Assembly (NCBI RefSeq): GCF_002879645.1
Contig: NZ_PNRE01000051.1
Coordinates: forward strand, 1 to 64,000
Direction of reading: 5' to 3'
Length of the DNA stretch: 64,000 bases
Source: Halomonas heilongjiangensis
Lineage (GTDB): Bacteria > Pseudomonadota > Gammaproteobacteria > Pseudomonadales > Halomonadaceae
Position 1 is the first letter of the stretch. Every line of letters starts with the position of its first letter. The notes below the pieces were generated by a model. That model was not told where the DNA came from. It saw only the letters and a list, made by a program, of their open reading frames with translations, and searched no databases. The translations under genes were made by a program, and so were the position numbers. Shown here piece after piece: positions 18,184 through 25,359 of the stretch.

Positions 18184-18238
18184 GCCTAACGTTTCAAACA
18201 CCGGCCGAGCACAGCGAGGCCCGAGTGCTTTGACTTAT
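18184..18238 (-). other. attC site (after the two-small-gene cassette)
   Basis: About 55 bp beginning with GCCTAAC (18184-18190, exact consensus) and ending near GACTTAT. The arms TTTCAAACAC and GTGCTTTGA pair with one extrahelical G. It sits 6 bases after the stop of the gene ending at 18244. Confidence 0.72.
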
Positions 18239-18243
18239 TAGAG

Positions 18244-18828
18244 CTAATTGGACAACACTCCATGCTTATTAAATTCTCTTAACAAAGCATCTAATGCTTC
18301 TTTAATTTCTTTGTTTCTAGAAACCAAAAGTCTAGTACTAGCACTGATGCTTTGATCGATGTTTTGGAATCGCTTTTCCAAACTGGGATCTGTGGTTCCT
18401 TCCTTTTCCCAGTAGGCATTTTCATGTTTCACAAGCAGTTCATTATGGAGAGAAAGTTGACCAAGCAAAGTCTTGATACTGCTGTAGACATTAACGATAA
18501 GTTTTCTCAATTCATGATCTTTAATTCTGCCTAGCATATCTACGTTTCCTTCGTAGATCACAAAAGGAGTGCTAATCTCCGGATAAAAATCAGTGAGGGC
18601 ATAATTATCCTCCGCCGCAGATAGCTTGTCACCAATGCCTTCCTTGTAAGCCTTCCAAAACACGTCTAATTCATCATGGAGCGCCTGCTTGTAATTAAAT
18701 AATTCCTTCTCTCGATCTTCTTCATCCTTTTTTGCATTTAAAGTGTGAGAAATTATAACCGATATTAATGCAACTCCTGCACCAATTAATGAGCCAGCCA
18801 GGCCTGACCCTACGACACTCCAGTCCAT
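18244..18828 (-). CDS. Hypothetical single-pass membrane protein
   Basis: A 194-aa protein with one N-terminal membrane segment (GSGLAGSLIGAGVALISVII, residues 7-26), then a charged cytoplasmic domain rich in predicted helix (KKDEEDREKELFNYKQALHDELDVFW; EIKEALDALLREFNKHG at the end). No catalytic motif is recognisable. It follows the 86-aa gene by 17 bp with GGGGTGGGCGG before its ATG, so the two share a cassette and probably a transcript. Many integron cassettes encode such small membrane proteins of unknown role. Confidence 0.7.
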   Translation of the reverse strand: MDWSVVGSGLAGSLIGAGVALISVIISHTLNAKKDEEDREKELFNYKQALHDELDVFWKAYKEGIGDKLSAAEDNYALTDFYPEISTPFVIYEGNVDMLGRIKDHELRKLIVNVYSSIKTLLGQLSLHNELLVKHENAYWEKEGTTDPSLEKRFQNIDQSISASTRLLVSRNKEIKEALDALLREFNKHGVLSN

Positions 18829-18845
18829 TTTCCGCCCACCCCTAG

Positions 18846-19106
18846 CTATGGAGTCTTTTTCACATAAATATCATTATTGCAATGGGGGCACTTTGTATTG
18901 CTATTCGAACTTTGAGATCCTCCTCTGGGAACTGACGAAGGCACACCAGCTGCAGCATAGAAACCTCCTGCCTGCTCAATATTGAACCTAAGTAATCGTA
19001 TGCAAAACTCTCTTGCCTCTTCATCCAGCATCTCATTGTTTTTCAGAGCGACTCCCAGATTATTTAAAGCTTGAATTGTTTGATCTATTTCATTTTGCAA
19101 GCTCAT
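18846..19106 (-). CDS. Hypothetical small protein with zinc-ribbon-like tail
   Basis: An 86-aa protein: an N-terminal helical region (MSLQNEIDQTIQALNNLGVAL ... EEAREFCIRLLRFNIEQ) and a C-terminal half zinc ribbon CPHCNNDIYVKK. Only one CxxC pair is present, so zinc binding would require dimerisation or a partner. AAGGAG lies 7 bases before the ATG. It is the first gene of a two-gene cassette, 17 bp ahead of the membrane protein gene. Family not recognised. Confidence 0.65.
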   Translation of the reverse strand: MSLQNEIDQTIQALNNLGVALKNNEMLDEEAREFCIRLLRFNIEQAGGFYAAAGVPSSVPRGGSQSSNSNTKCPHCNNDIYVKKTP

Positions 19107-19474
19107 GTTTATTCTCCTTGTGAGTTAACTTGTTACTCTAACTGTTCAGCATTTGTTCAACACCAATCATTGTGCCGACTGCATAACACCGATGAGCGTG
19201 CCAGCAGCATTTACCGCCATGTCGGCTTTGGGTCCAGGCTGTGTGAAAACTCCTCGGCTCTCCTGAAGAAGGTGCTTGTACGCGAAATCTGGAGAGAATT
19301 TGCCTTGCAACTGCCTCAGAATGCGCGAGAGAGCACCATTTTTGATCAATTTATGACCGGCCCGAGACGCTCCAAGCGTTTTCACACAGCCTCGGTCGTC
19401 AACTGCCCTAGCCATTCCGTCAGAGTAGGCTAAAGCTCTCCATCCGGCCAGAAGCTGGCCTTCAGCGCATCCTG
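19107..19474. other. Long cassette leader with repeat and MITE-like insertion
   Basis: Between the 86-aa gene start and the next attC core. It holds a copy of the cassette-leader repeat (about 19177-19451) interrupted by the MITE-like element at 19235-19393, then the conserved block at 19445-19465, 9 bases before the attC core. A frame running through it (19167-19529) crosses both elements and is not believed to be a gene. Confidence 0.6.
19235..19393. mobile_element. MITE-like element, copy 1
   Basis: 159 bp with 15-bp perfect terminal inverted repeats AGGCTGTGTGAAAAC (19236-19250 and complement at 19378-19392), flanked by the 4-bp direct repeat GGTC (19231-19234 and 19394-19397). The same leader repeat occurs without the insertion at 13276 and 23429, each with a single GGTC, which gives natural empty sites. 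It has no coding capacity; the ends look like those of IS transposons, so it is likely a non-autonomous derivative. Confidence 0.7.
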
Positions 19475-19540
19475 ATATGACGGGGAAGCTAAGCGGCGGC
19501 GGCAAAGTCGACGTCCGCTTGAGACTCATATGTGTTAGAT
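19475..19540 (-). other. attC site (after the 158-aa cassette)
   Basis: 66 bp from ATATGAC (19475-19481, one transition away from ATATAAC) to GTTAGAT (19534-19540, exact consensus). The arms CTAAGCGGCGG and CTCAAGCGGACG pair with an extra base. The TAA stop of the preceding gene (19535-19537) lies within the core. Confidence 0.75.
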
Positions 19541-20011
19541 AATCTTAGGGGTTAAATTCTGTTCGTAAACTTCAATGCCAACCACCTTGTATCGACAAAG
19601 CGGATCGACTCCATCCCAATCTTCGGGCATTCTATAAGCCAATCCGGACTTATTGAGAAGCGAATTTTCCATTCTAGTGAGAGTGCAGGTGACCAGATAT
19701 TGAGCCAGACACACCCGAACAGATTCAGCGTCAATGGATTCGAGATTTAGAATTCGTTCAAGTGTGTACCTGAAAGGAATGGCATGATCATAGATAAGCC
19801 CACCGCCATTGTTTGGAATATTTTTCGCAGCGTTTGATCGAAACCTGCTTAAAGCATATTTATTCATTCTGGCTTTCTTTTCCCACAAGAAAAATATGGG
19901 CTCACGAATCGCTTTGGCGTAACAGGACCTGGGCATTCCCATATCGCGAACTCTTTTGCAGTATCGAGCTGCTTGTGCAATCAACTCCAATCTATCACCT
20001 TCACTCAGCAC
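19535..20011 (-). CDS. Hypothetical cassette protein
   Basis: A 158-aa soluble protein of unknown family. It starts with GTG at 20011 behind GGAGAG, and ends within the attC core. The first half is basic and helical (LIAQAARYCKRVRDMGMPRSCYAKAIREP ... KKARMNKYALSRFRSN); the middle carries GGGLIYDHAIPFRYTLERIL, whose DHxxP pattern faintly recalls HNH-type nucleases, but no complete motif is present. I make no functional claim. It occupies a single-gene cassette. Confidence 0.62.
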   Translation of the reverse strand: MLSEGDRLELIAQAARYCKRVRDMGMPRSCYAKAIREPIFFLWEKKARMNKYALSRFRSNAAKNIPNNGGGLIYDHAIPFRYTLERILNLESIDAESVRVCLAQYLVTCTLTRMENSLLNKSGLAYRMPEDWDGVDPLCRYKVVGIEVYEQNLTPKII

Positions 20012-20025
20012 TGAATCTCTCCATT

Positions 20026-20083
20026 ACCTAACGGTTAATGTGATGGGCCGGATGTAAGCAAGCGAAGCGCTGCTTGCAAGGGG
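20026..20083 (-). other. attC site (after small lipoprotein cassette)
   Basis: Begins with ACCTAAC (20026-20032, exact consensus) and runs to the stop codon of the lipoprotein gene. GGTTAATGTGATGGGCC at the start pairs loosely with the complement of GGGTCATTTGCACTTAAC, and an internal hairpin GCAAGC...GCTTGC forms the apex. The distal core is not well conserved. Confidence 0.6.
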
Positions 20084-20407
20084 TCATTTGCACTTAACGA
20101 AGATGCTACGCGTAATGATTGCGCCGGATTGCGCTTGAAACCCACCAGATGCCGCCAGCGATGTAGCGGTATAACCGCCTGATGCAGTAGAGAAGGGAAC
20201 CGCTTCGCCGGATTGGTTTAAAACCACATACCCTTGTGTCCCGCAGAGTTCTCCCGCTTTCTCAAGGCAACTACCAAAGTTTTGAACGGCGCCATCGCAG
20301 CTAATGCTGTGGCCTTTAGATCCGTCAGCGAGATATACCTCTTTGGACGTGGCGCATCCCACTAGAGTGGCGACGGCTGATACAGCGACTAACAAACCCA
20401 TTCTCAT
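20084..20407 (-). CDS. Small lipoprotein (cassette gene)
   Basis: A 107-aa lipoprotein: signal MRMGLLVAVSAVATLVGC with lipobox LVGC, then a mature part with four further cysteines (SISCDGAVQNFGSCLEKAGELCGTQ ... FVKCK), suggesting two disulphides in the periplasm. ADGSKGHSISCDG and CGTQGYVVL look conserved and I recall similar short lipoproteins in gammaproteobacteria, function unknown. The ATG at 20407 is preceded by AGGAGAG; the frame opens 27 codons earlier inside an attC and is rejected. Single-gene cassette. Confidence 0.7.
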   Translation of the reverse strand: MRMGLLVAVSAVATLVGCATSKEVYLADGSKGHSISCDGAVQNFGSCLEKAGELCGTQGYVVLNQSGEAVPFSTASGGYTATSLAASGGFQAQSGAIITRSIFVKCK

Positions 20408-20419
20408 TGTTCTCTCCTC

Positions 20420-20478
20420 TTCTAACACGGAGCGCACCGGCGCACTATAGTGCGTCCGAGTGCCGCGAGTTGTTGAAA
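20420..20478 (-). other. attC site (after DUF3644 cassette)
   Basis: 59 bp from TTCTAAC (20420-20426) to GTTGAAA (20472-20478). Arms TAACACGGAGCGCACCGG and the complement of CCGAGTGCCGCGAGTTGTT pair over most of their length; the apex is the palindrome CGCACTATAGTGCG. The DUF3644 gene stops 7 bases beyond. Confidence 0.75.
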
Positions 20479-20484
20479 AATCCC

Positions 20485-21465
20485 TCACCTGTAACGGTCG
20501 CCGCCGGCTTCACAAAGTTTTATGCATCGCTCCACCCAACTTTCGTACCAAAACCAAGTACCTGAAACCTCAACGCCGTATCCTTTGCCAGGATTCTTTG
20601 CGTCCTCGCTTTTCCAGAAATTGACGTGCTCGGGCTGGACACGGAACTTGGGAAATCCTGCTTCCCTGACAAGTTGTGCAACCTCTGACGGCCGATACTT
20701 CGGACGCTCCACCTCTTTTTTTACCCAATATTCTTTATCAATTGCTTTAGCAAGTTCCGAATCAGGTTTGATGAATTCTATGACACTATCAGCTTGACCA
20801 GGCCTGTTCACCATCTTCTTCTTAAACAGCAGTCGATACGAATATTTTGAACTGTTGTAATCATCGTGGTCTAATATGCCATCAAATTCCGCAATGTATG
20901 CTCTTATATTTCCTGGTATCTGAGCTTGTGGTGCTCCACCTTGAATTTGCTCTTGTGCAATCTGAACAAATTGCAAGCTGTAGGTGAGATGCTCATCCAA
21001 TCCATGCTTTTCACCAAACAATTTTTTGATGTAATCATTGAAGTTCAGTGCACATGCCTGATAACGACCACTTAAGTAGGAATCGAGAGAGCGAGTCATC
21101 TGATGCTCAATTTCGTGGCGAAGGCCGATAAGGAAGTGAAGATTATTTGCGGTATCTTTGTCTATTGGGGATTGCTCGCAATTCAGGCAACGTTCCAGCT
21201 CCCAGTGCTTGTACGCTCCCTTTTTCGTTTTGTCGAAGGTCTTTCTTTTTAGCCCTTTGCGATGATAACGATATTCAATTCCTTGGGAGCGATAGTAGGC
21301 ATGCATGAGATAAGTCCAAGCGATTATCATCAGAACGATGTAGGTTTCTGACTTGAACTTAATGAGAGGATCATTGAAGATTTTTACCGCCGATAAGGCA
21401 GCAGCCCTGGATTTGGTGATCAGCTCCGCCTTGACGGAGCCAATTGTTCTATTCCTTCCTGGCAC
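20485..21465 (-). CDS. DUF3644 domain protein
   Basis: A 326-aa protein whose N-terminal half (SRAAALSAVKIFNDPLIKF, then SETYIVLMIIAWTYLMHAYY) matches my recollection of the DUF3644 family. The middle has a conserved-looking RHEIEHQMTR segment (about residues 115-124), where R and H spaced as in HEPN-type RNases could form an active site, though this is inference. Proteins of this family are often found among defence genes. GTG at 21465 is the start, behind AAAGGAGG with good spacing. A single-gene cassette whose leader carries the second MITE copy. Confidence 0.68.
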   Translation of the reverse strand: MPGRNRTIGSVKAELITKSRAAALSAVKIFNDPLIKFKSETYIVLMIIAWTYLMHAYYRSQGIEYRYHRKGLKRKTFDKTKKGAYKHWELERCLNCEQSPIDKDTANNLHFLIGLRHEIEHQMTRSLDSYLSGRYQACALNFNDYIKKLFGEKHGLDEHLTYSLQFVQIAQEQIQGGAPQAQIPGNIRAYIAEFDGILDHDDYNSSKYSYRLLFKKKMVNRPGQADSVIEFIKPDSELAKAIDKEYWVKKEVERPKYRPSEVAQLVREAGFPKFRVQPEHVNFWKSEDAKNPGKGYGVEVSGTWFWYESWVERCIKLCEAGGDRYR

Positions 21466-21789
21466 AGATCCTCCTTTGTACAGTGATTCGACTTCCTATT
21501 CTATGATTGGATGAACGTGCCAACAGCATCTCCCGGAATGTCTGCTCTGGCCCCAGGCTGTGTGAAAACTCTTGGCTATCCTGAAGATGGCGTTTGTACG
21601 CGAAATGTGGAGAGTCTTCACCATCTCACTCTACTCCAGAATTAATCAGAGAGTACGATGTTTGATTAATTTTTTGACCGCCACGGAATTCCCCTAACGT
21701 TTTCACACAGCTTCGGCCGGAAGCTGCCAAACATTTTACATCAGCATAGACTAAACCTTCTCTATCAGCACGTGCGGGGACTTATCATG
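21466..21789. other. Long cassette leader with repeat and second MITE-like insertion
   Basis: From the DUF3644 start to the next attC core no gene is seen. It contains a diverged copy of the leader repeat (about 21507-21760) split by the MITE-like element at 21553-21714. Confidence 0.6.
21553..21714. mobile_element. MITE-like element, copy 2
   Basis: 162 bp with terminal inverted repeats AGGCTGTGTGAAAAC (21555-21569) and GTTTTCACACAGCTT (21699-21713, one mismatch), flanked by the direct repeat GGCC (21549-21552 and 21715-21718). The first ~55 and last ~50 bases are clearly related to copy 1 while the middle differs. It is inserted at the same position of the leader repeat as copy 1, so either the repeat carrying the MITE was duplicated or the site is preferred. 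Confidence 0.68.
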
Positions 21790-21870
21790 CGCTAACGAAA
21801 CGTCGTAATCGCAGGAATAAAAAACAATGTTAATAACGACATTAGATTTCTACACATGAATTTGTTAAGA
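21790..21870 (-). other. attC site (after caspase cassette)
   Basis: 81 bp from CGCTAAC (21790-21796) to GTTAAGA (21864-21870). The TAA stop of the caspase gene (21865-21867) overlaps the terminal core. Inner arms pair poorly (ACGTCGT with AACGACA), so the fold is less certain than at the other sites. Confidence 0.58.
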
Positions 21871-23319
21871 GACCCTTTCATCATTGTAGTCAAACTTATC
21901 TAGTATTGGATGCAATGTATATTCGGCATACCCATCTAGCAGCTCACGAATATTTTTTTCAACTTCAGTCTTGTCTTTTATGTACACTTCATAACCAGAC
22001 CACTCACATGACGACTGGACTATCTGCTTTACACCCCACTCCCTAGACTTGTACCTAAAAAAGGAAGCTAGGATTGCTATTTTTGTTTGTGAAAGGAAAG
22101 GGAAAATAAGACATCCGGTATCGTCTATGTTGGGGTATCTTGATTCCAACCGCATAAATATATGATCAAATGGCAACTCTACAGTTGAGCTAGCCCCAGT
22201 AATTGCCATGTAGCTCTCTGTTTTCATTGGAATGTCTTCGCCTAGTATTGAAGTTGCTGCTATAAAACCAGCTAAAGCCGCGCTTCTCGGAACTTCTCTG
22301 TTTCTGGCCTCCTTTTCAATTCTTGCAAAATAGTTGGTCTCGTTCTTAGATAGGTATTTCCCTAGATAATCGGTGTAAATCGGTATCCCCGAATCACTCT
22401 GAAGCTCTACCTTGCACTCGTATAGCTGGCATATCTGATCTTCAAATTGGAAAGTAGTGGCGATTTTGCGTAAAAGCTTCACACATTCAATCGCTTCATC
22501 TTCACTGCAGTAATCCACGGACTCCTCTTCAATGAGCTGCAATAGTGATTTCGGGTCATTGAACTGCTTTGACTCAGCCATGACTTCTGAGGTTATAATA
22601 TCGCGTATTGCGCTAGATATATCACTCGATATAAAACCAAAAACCTCTGTGTAGCTGCCTTGCATTACGAAAAATGGTGTTTGCTTTGCATTCGAAGAGA
22701 ATGTATCTGCTAGGCTATCTAAAATATCTTTGTATCTAATTTCTTGGTCATTTCGATCGATGAATGCTGCCAAAAAAGCTGCTGTAAAATCACTTATTTC
22801 GTTGCTTTGATAAGAGCTTTGATCGTTTTGTGAAGAATAATAAAAATAACAGTTATTGAAACTTTTTTCTGATCTATCCAAATACTTCTGGAAGGACTCT
22901 GGATCTTTAACATGCCGAGTCCCTGACTGGCAAGCATCAACAATCTTGATCGTGAGATTGGCCGACAAATTCCTTAGTAGATTATCAAGCTCTCCATTGC
23001 TCAAGCATGTCTGATTCTTTTTAGAGCTTTCATAGTCTGTAAGGACGTAATAAAATTCGTCGTCTTCAAATAGGCCATGACCAGTGAAATAGAAGATCAG
23101 CTCCTCGACATCCTCAACGGAATACTTGTCGACAAAAGCGGAAAGTTTTGACTTTAGGGGTTTGCTACGTGTAGAGCCACTTTCGGTAATGAGCAATACA
23201 TCGTCACACTTATCTGACATTTCAAGCAATTGATTTATTGCTTGAACGTCATTCACGCAGCCTGGCAAGTCAGATGCATTCTTGTATTCACTAACCCCAA
23301 TGATTATGCCTAAATTCAT
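21865..23319 (-). CDS. Caspase family (peptidase C14) protein
   Basis: A 484-aa protein with an N-terminal caspase-like protease domain. MNLGIIIGVSEYKNASDLPGC and VNDVQAINQLL are the typical opening; the catalytic His81 lies in FYFTGHG and Cys130 in IVDACQSG, so the dyad is intact. The ~280 residues after the protease domain match nothing I recognise and could be the sensor or regulatory part. Bacterial caspases are mostly effectors of anti-phage or cell-suicide systems, activated by a partner; here no partner is in the same cassette. GGAGG lies about 10 bases before the ATG. Composition is AT-rich like its neighbours. Confidence 0.85.
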   Translation of the reverse strand: MNLGIIIGVSEYKNASDLPGCVNDVQAINQLLEMSDKCDDVLLITESGSTRSKPLKSKLSAFVDKYSVEDVEELIFYFTGHGLFEDDEFYYVLTDYESSKKNQTCLSNGELDNLLRNLSANLTIKIVDACQSGTRHVKDPESFQKYLDRSEKSFNNCYFYYSSQNDQSSYQSNEISDFTAAFLAAFIDRNDQEIRYKDILDSLADTFSSNAKQTPFFVMQGSYTEVFGFISSDISSAIRDIITSEVMAESKQFNDPKSLLQLIEEESVDYCSEDEAIECVKLLRKIATTFQFEDQICQLYECKVELQSDSGIPIYTDYLGKYLSKNETNYFARIEKEARNREVPRSAALAGFIAATSILGEDIPMKTESYMAITGASSTVELPFDHIFMRLESRYPNIDDTGCLIFPFLSQTKIAILASFFRYKSREWGVKQIVQSSCEWSGYEVYIKDKTEVEKNIRELLDGYAEYTLHPILDKFDYNDERVS

Positions 23320-23413
23320 TATTAATAACCTCCGTGCTCACTTGGGATTGCTTGCTATCAAAAATAATAAAAATGCCCACATTGTAGTAGCATGGTCATG
23401 CCGTTTGAAATTT

Positions 23414-23487
23414 GGCACGACCGCTTAGGGTCGTCATCTGCCTCAGCCATCACATCAGCATTGACTAAAATTCCTCACTCGGCCAAG
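23414..23487. repeat. Cassette-leader repeat without MITE (empty site)
   Basis: Copy of the repeat also present at about 13261-13333, and interrupted at 19216-19451 and 21536-21760. Shared landmarks in order are CCGCT, GGGTCGTCA, CTGCC, CAGCAT..GACTAA and CTCGGCCA. Here GGTC (23429-23432) occurs once, matching the duplicated GGTC around MITE copy 1. It lies in the leader between the caspase gene and the next attC. Confidence 0.55.
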
Positions 23488-23513
23488 AGCGAAACTTCAG
23501 CAGTCAGTGATAT

Positions 23514-23565
23514 ATGTAACCGACAAACTCAGGCGCGAAAAACCTGTAATGCGGGTTGGTTATCG
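23514..23565 (-). other. attC site (after DUF6602 cassette)
   Basis: 52 bp from ATGTAAC (23514-23520) to GTTATCG (23559-23565). Arms AACCGACAAACTCAGG and CCTGTAATGCGGGTTGG pair with mismatches, apex CGCGAAAAA. The DUF6602 gene stops 16 bases beyond, and the conserved flanking block lies 13 bases before the first core. Confidence 0.68.
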
Positions 23566-23580
23566 GCCGCAGAGTCATTT

Positions 23581-24342
23581 TTATACGCGTACACGTCTCG
23601 GCACACCTCCACTTTCCTGACTCAGATAATTCCCGAACTTTGGTCGTCCTTTCGCGGCAAGAAACTTTGGTATTGTATTGCTAGTCCCGGCCATATAGTG
23701 CAAAACCTCGTCGATGCCGCCAGTTGCAGGGAAATGCAACCAACCATTATCAGAATGACACCAGTAACCTCTTCCTACGATACATAACACCTTGATAAGT
23801 GGATCGCATGTTGGTCCAGCATTAACTTCTTTAAACCGTTCAAACTCCTTTTCTTCAGGGCCTGACATGTCGCTATCGAATGCGAATAGAGCACAAATTG
23901 GCAATGGCGTTTCAGCTTGTTGATAACCTGTTCCGAAAAAATATTCCGTGGATAAATAAGAAAGATTTCTGATGCTTTCAGCCCCTTTGACTGCTTCTTC
24001 AATTCCGCATTTATTCAGCTTAGATTTAACCTCTACTGAATAGAGGCATGATTCCGCTGGAAAAAGACCTGTTCGATGGTCGTATAAGCCAGGCGGCATT
24101 ATTTCAGGAGAGTAGAGTATAACATCCAGTTGTTTTGAAAGGTTACCTTTAACATCGACGAGCTTTCCTGTGCCAAAATGGATTTCTGGTGTTAGAACTG
24201 GTCTCAGTATCCTCTCTACAAGAATTTCACGAATATGTCCAATCAAACCTGGGTGCACCAGACTGCTTGCCGCTTTCGCTTCTTGTAATGCAGATTGAAC
24301 GGCAATTCGAGTGCGGCTTCTAATGGGATTCTCTGTACTCAT
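23581..24342 (-). CDS. DUF6602 domain protein, PD-(D/E)XK nuclease-like
   Basis: A 253-aa protein with a core resembling restriction-endonuclease-fold proteins: GTGKLVDVKGNLSKQLDVILY supplies Asp73 and, after a loop, YSVEVKSKL supplies Glu104 and Lys106 (D...ExK). This pattern and the HPGLIGHIREILVERILRPVL segment fit my recollection of DUF6602. Such proteins are suspected nucleases in defence or mobile islands; no activity is known to me. GAGGAAGC precedes the ATG. A single-gene cassette between the caspase and HEPN cassettes. Confidence 0.7.
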   Translation of the reverse strand: MSTENPIRSRTRIAVQSALQEAKAASSLVHPGLIGHIREILVERILRPVLTPEIHFGTGKLVDVKGNLSKQLDVILYSPEIMPPGLYDHRTGLFPAESCLYSVEVKSKLNKCGIEEAVKGAESIRNLSYLSTEYFFGTGYQQAETPLPICALFAFDSDMSGPEEKEFERFKEVNAGPTCDPLIKVLCIVGRGYWCHSDNGWLHFPATGGIDEVLHYMAGTSNTIPKFLAAKGRPKFGNYLSQESGGVPRRVRV

Positions 24343-24539
24343 GAGCTTCCTCTATATCAAAATCATCAATAAGATTTGATCTCTCATATACACCATGGTT
24401 ACATAGAAAAGTTCGTGACTGAACATCAGACACCTTGTGACCCATCGTTTGATTCGATTTGTTAATTAGATCTCTCTAGCACCCGCGTAGTTAAATCATC
24501 AACAATCGGCCAAGAGCGGACATTTAGAGCGTGCTGATG

Positions 24540-24630
24540 CATTAACACCCGCAGCACGCGCGGGCTTGCAGTGGAGCCGAAGGCCCACCGTAAAGGCCGT
24601 CGCTGTGCCTGCGATTGCTAGAACTTAGGC
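24540..24630 (-). other. attC site (after HEPN cassette)
   Basis: 91 bp from CATTAAC (24540-24546) to CTTAGGC (24624-24630, one base from GTTAGGC). GC-rich arms with CCCGCAGCACGCGCGGGC near one end and GGCCCACCGTAAAGGCC near the apex. It touches the stop codon of the HEPN gene. Confidence 0.68.
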
Positions 24631-25271
24631 TACTCTGCTTCACGGACTATTACCCCACCCTTTGAAAGTTTGAATCCGATGTTGCTCAGTAGCAAGCTCG
24701 TAAGATTTACAAAGGTCCATGCGACTTCAAACGAAAGCTTCGATTCTAAATCTGTACAGGAGTTGGCTTGATGAAGCACGCAATTTCGCAGCTTTTGAAC
24801 GTCTTCACGTTCTTTCCAAAGAGGCTTTTCGCTATCATCGCGACAATATTTTTGAATGCCGCCGTCAAACTCAACGTGGTGTTCAAGGATGCCGAATACC
24901 AACTCTTTAAAACGATCAACTCCTGTTTGCTTAACCAAGTTACTTGCAACTATCTCTGCAAGCGATTCGGTATGCACCAAGCCATAAATTATTGGTTTTA
25001 TGAGCACGGATTTTAGTAAAACTTCCATAGCTGTGGCTGAGTACAGAAGTGATGCTGTTGGATCGGAGTCCTGATATGACCTAGCCTTTTTAAGAAAAGC
25101 CATTGCCTGTTCAGCAATATGCTTATGCTCTTTGTAATACGATGCAAGCCTTGTGCTTACGAACTCCTCAATCGCTAGTTCTTTATATTCATCATAAAGT
25201 TCAGCTGCAAGCGAATCAACAAACTCTGAATAAGCTTGCTCTTGCTCCGCCTCATACCAATCCATAGGCAT
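24630..25271 (-). CDS. HEPN-like protein (cassette gene)
   Basis: A 213-aa, helix-rich protein with the RNase signature Rx4H preceded by a helix: LRNCVLHQA, Arg162-Asn163...His167, where Asn after Arg is the usual polar residue. LYSATAMEVLLKSVLI (about 77-92) fits the second helix of HEPN domains. HEPN proteins are typically RNases in toxin-antitoxin or abortive-infection systems. No antitoxin (for example a MNT nucleotidyltransferase) is in the cassette. ATG at 25271 and 25265 are alternative starts; neither has a strong ribosome-binding site. Confidence 0.7.
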   Translation of the reverse strand: MPMDWYEAEQEQAYSEFVDSLAAELYDEYKELAIEEFVSTRLASYYKEHKHIAEQAMAFLKKARSYQDSDPTASLLYSATAMEVLLKSVLIKPIIYGLVHTESLAEIVASNLVKQTGVDRFKELVFGILEHHVEFDGGIQKYCRDDSEKPLWKEREDVQKLRNCVLHQANSCTDLESKLSFEVAWTFVNLTSLLLSNIGFKLSKGGVIVREAE

Positions 25272-25290
25272 AGAATGGATTCCACTGACT

Positions 25291-25352
25291 TCCTAACGCC
25301 GGCGTCACAGGAGGCGGCGCGACGGCGCCGGAATCCTGTGTACGCCTTAATT
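25291..25352 (-). other. attC site (after DUF262-HEPN cassette)
   Basis: 62 bp from TCCTAAC (25291-25297) to CTTAATT (25346-25352). Arms GGCGTCACAGGA and TCCTGTGTACGCC pair perfectly but for one extrahelical base; the apex is GGCGGCGCGACGGCGCC. The HEPN gene stops 7 bases beyond. Confidence 0.8.
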
Positions 25353-25359
25353 ATGCATT

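Noticed and set aside
19167..19529. 120-codon minus-strand frame
   Set aside because: Spans a cassette-leader repeat, a MITE-like insertion and an attC; the same sequence is broken in the other copies.
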